This document shows, one piece after another, positions 5,013-5,152 of a stretch of DNA of 5,152 nt. The notes under the pieces were generated by a model that was not told the DNA's origin, made no database searches, and was given only the letters and a program-made list of their open reading frames with translations. Position 1 is the first letter of the stretch. Each line of letters starts with the position of its first letter. Source of the stretch: JBBSGD01 sp038254435 (GTDB taxonomy: Bacteria; Actinomycetota; CADDZG01; WHSQ01). The stretch spans positions 1-5,152 of the forward strand of contig JBBSGD010000102.1 in assembly GCA_038254435.1 (NCBI GenBank), written 5' to 3'. Both the position numbers and the translations under genes were made by a program.

Positions 5013-5152
5013 GGCGAATTCAAGTGGTCGATGCAACGATGGCCTCAAATCTATCAGCAGGAGTCTCGTAACCGAGTGTCTTGCGCGGTCGCGTGTTGAG
5101 CCGCAGGGCAACCGCGTCAAGGCCAGCCTGACTGTGGCATGACAGGTCGGTC
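5013..5152 (-). mobile_element. IS30-family insertion sequence, 3' end (right copy, inverted)
   Basis: This is an exact inverted copy of positions 2-141. The element end GGCGAATTCAAGTGG abuts IS3 orfA codons, with 1-5 bases of ambiguity because GGCG occurs in both sequences. It shows that an IS30 element inserted into the IS3 remnant, giving nested insertions. The element continues beyond the window. Confidence 0.8.
5013..5152 (-). repeat. Terminal inverted repeat of the window, right arm (140 bp)
   Basis: Partner of 2-141, identical over 140 bp in inverted orientation. Confidence 0.95.
5020..5152 (-). CDS. IS30-family transposase, C-terminal fragment (partial at window edge)
   Basis: This is the same 43-residue C-terminus as at 3-134, read leftwards, with the TGA at 5022-5020. 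RPRKTLGYETPADRF identifies the family. The remainder lies outside the window. Confidence 0.85.
   Translation of the reverse strand, partial: TDLSCHSQAGLDAVALRLNTRPRKTLGYETPADRFEAIVASTT

Noticed and set aside
4858..5142. Independent gene starting at ATG 4858
   Set aside because: It is the middle of IS3 orfA downstream of the amber codon and runs out of frame-meaning into the inverted IS30 end.
1..5152. Complete composite transposon bounded by IS30 copies
   Set aside because: Only the 3' ends of the elements are visible and any contig between two inverted IS copies would look like this; target duplications cannot be examined.

Overview
This is a high-GC bacterial window whose coordinates look like one whole metagenomic contig between two repeat copies. 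The IS30-type and IS3-type insertion-sequence remnants and the PAP2 fragment resemble actinobacterial sequences, so an uncultured, selenocysteine-using soil or sediment actinobacterium (possibly a Thermoleophilia-like lineage) is the best guess. That taxonomic call is inference only.

Layout: 1-141 is the 3' end of an IS30-family element. 142-291 is a C-terminal scrap of a type I restriction HsdR subunit, cut at the IS30 boundary. 292 to about 660 is a frameshifted N-terminal piece of a PAP2-type membrane phosphatase. 664-3362 on the minus strand is a translationally coupled two-gene unit, an ATP-grasp ligase followed by a B12-binding-like/radical SAM protein. 3416-4150 on the plus strand, divergent from them by 53 bp, is an NfuA-type iron-sulfur carrier. 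4151-4581 holds no convincing gene. 4582-4684 is the C-terminal end of an S9 (prolyl-oligopeptidase-like) peptidase, cut by the left end of an IS3-family element (4685-5012). The orfA of that element has an amber stop and is itself cut by a second, inverted IS30 end (5013-5152).

The central result is that the radical SAM gene does not end at its first stop codon. The UGA at 702-700 (minus strand) sits in the reading ...PWYC-UGA-AEPT..., the C-terminal CUAEP tail of a radical SAM selenoprotein family. The frame then runs 11 more codons to a UAG at 666-664. A hairpin with a perfect 6-bp GGAGCC/GGCUCC stem starts 3 nt after the UGA, where a bacterial SECIS element should be. Standard gene callers would truncate the protein just before its selenocysteine.

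How the genes may work together (inference): the ATP-grasp enzyme would activate a carboxylate and join it to an amine or similar nucleophile, the radical SAM selenoenzyme would carry out a radical step on the same or a related substrate, and the NfuA-like protein would supply [4Fe-4S] clusters to the radical SAM enzyme. The three intact genes sit in gene debris and nested insertion sequences on both sides, as expected of an accessory region. The substrate and product are unknown.
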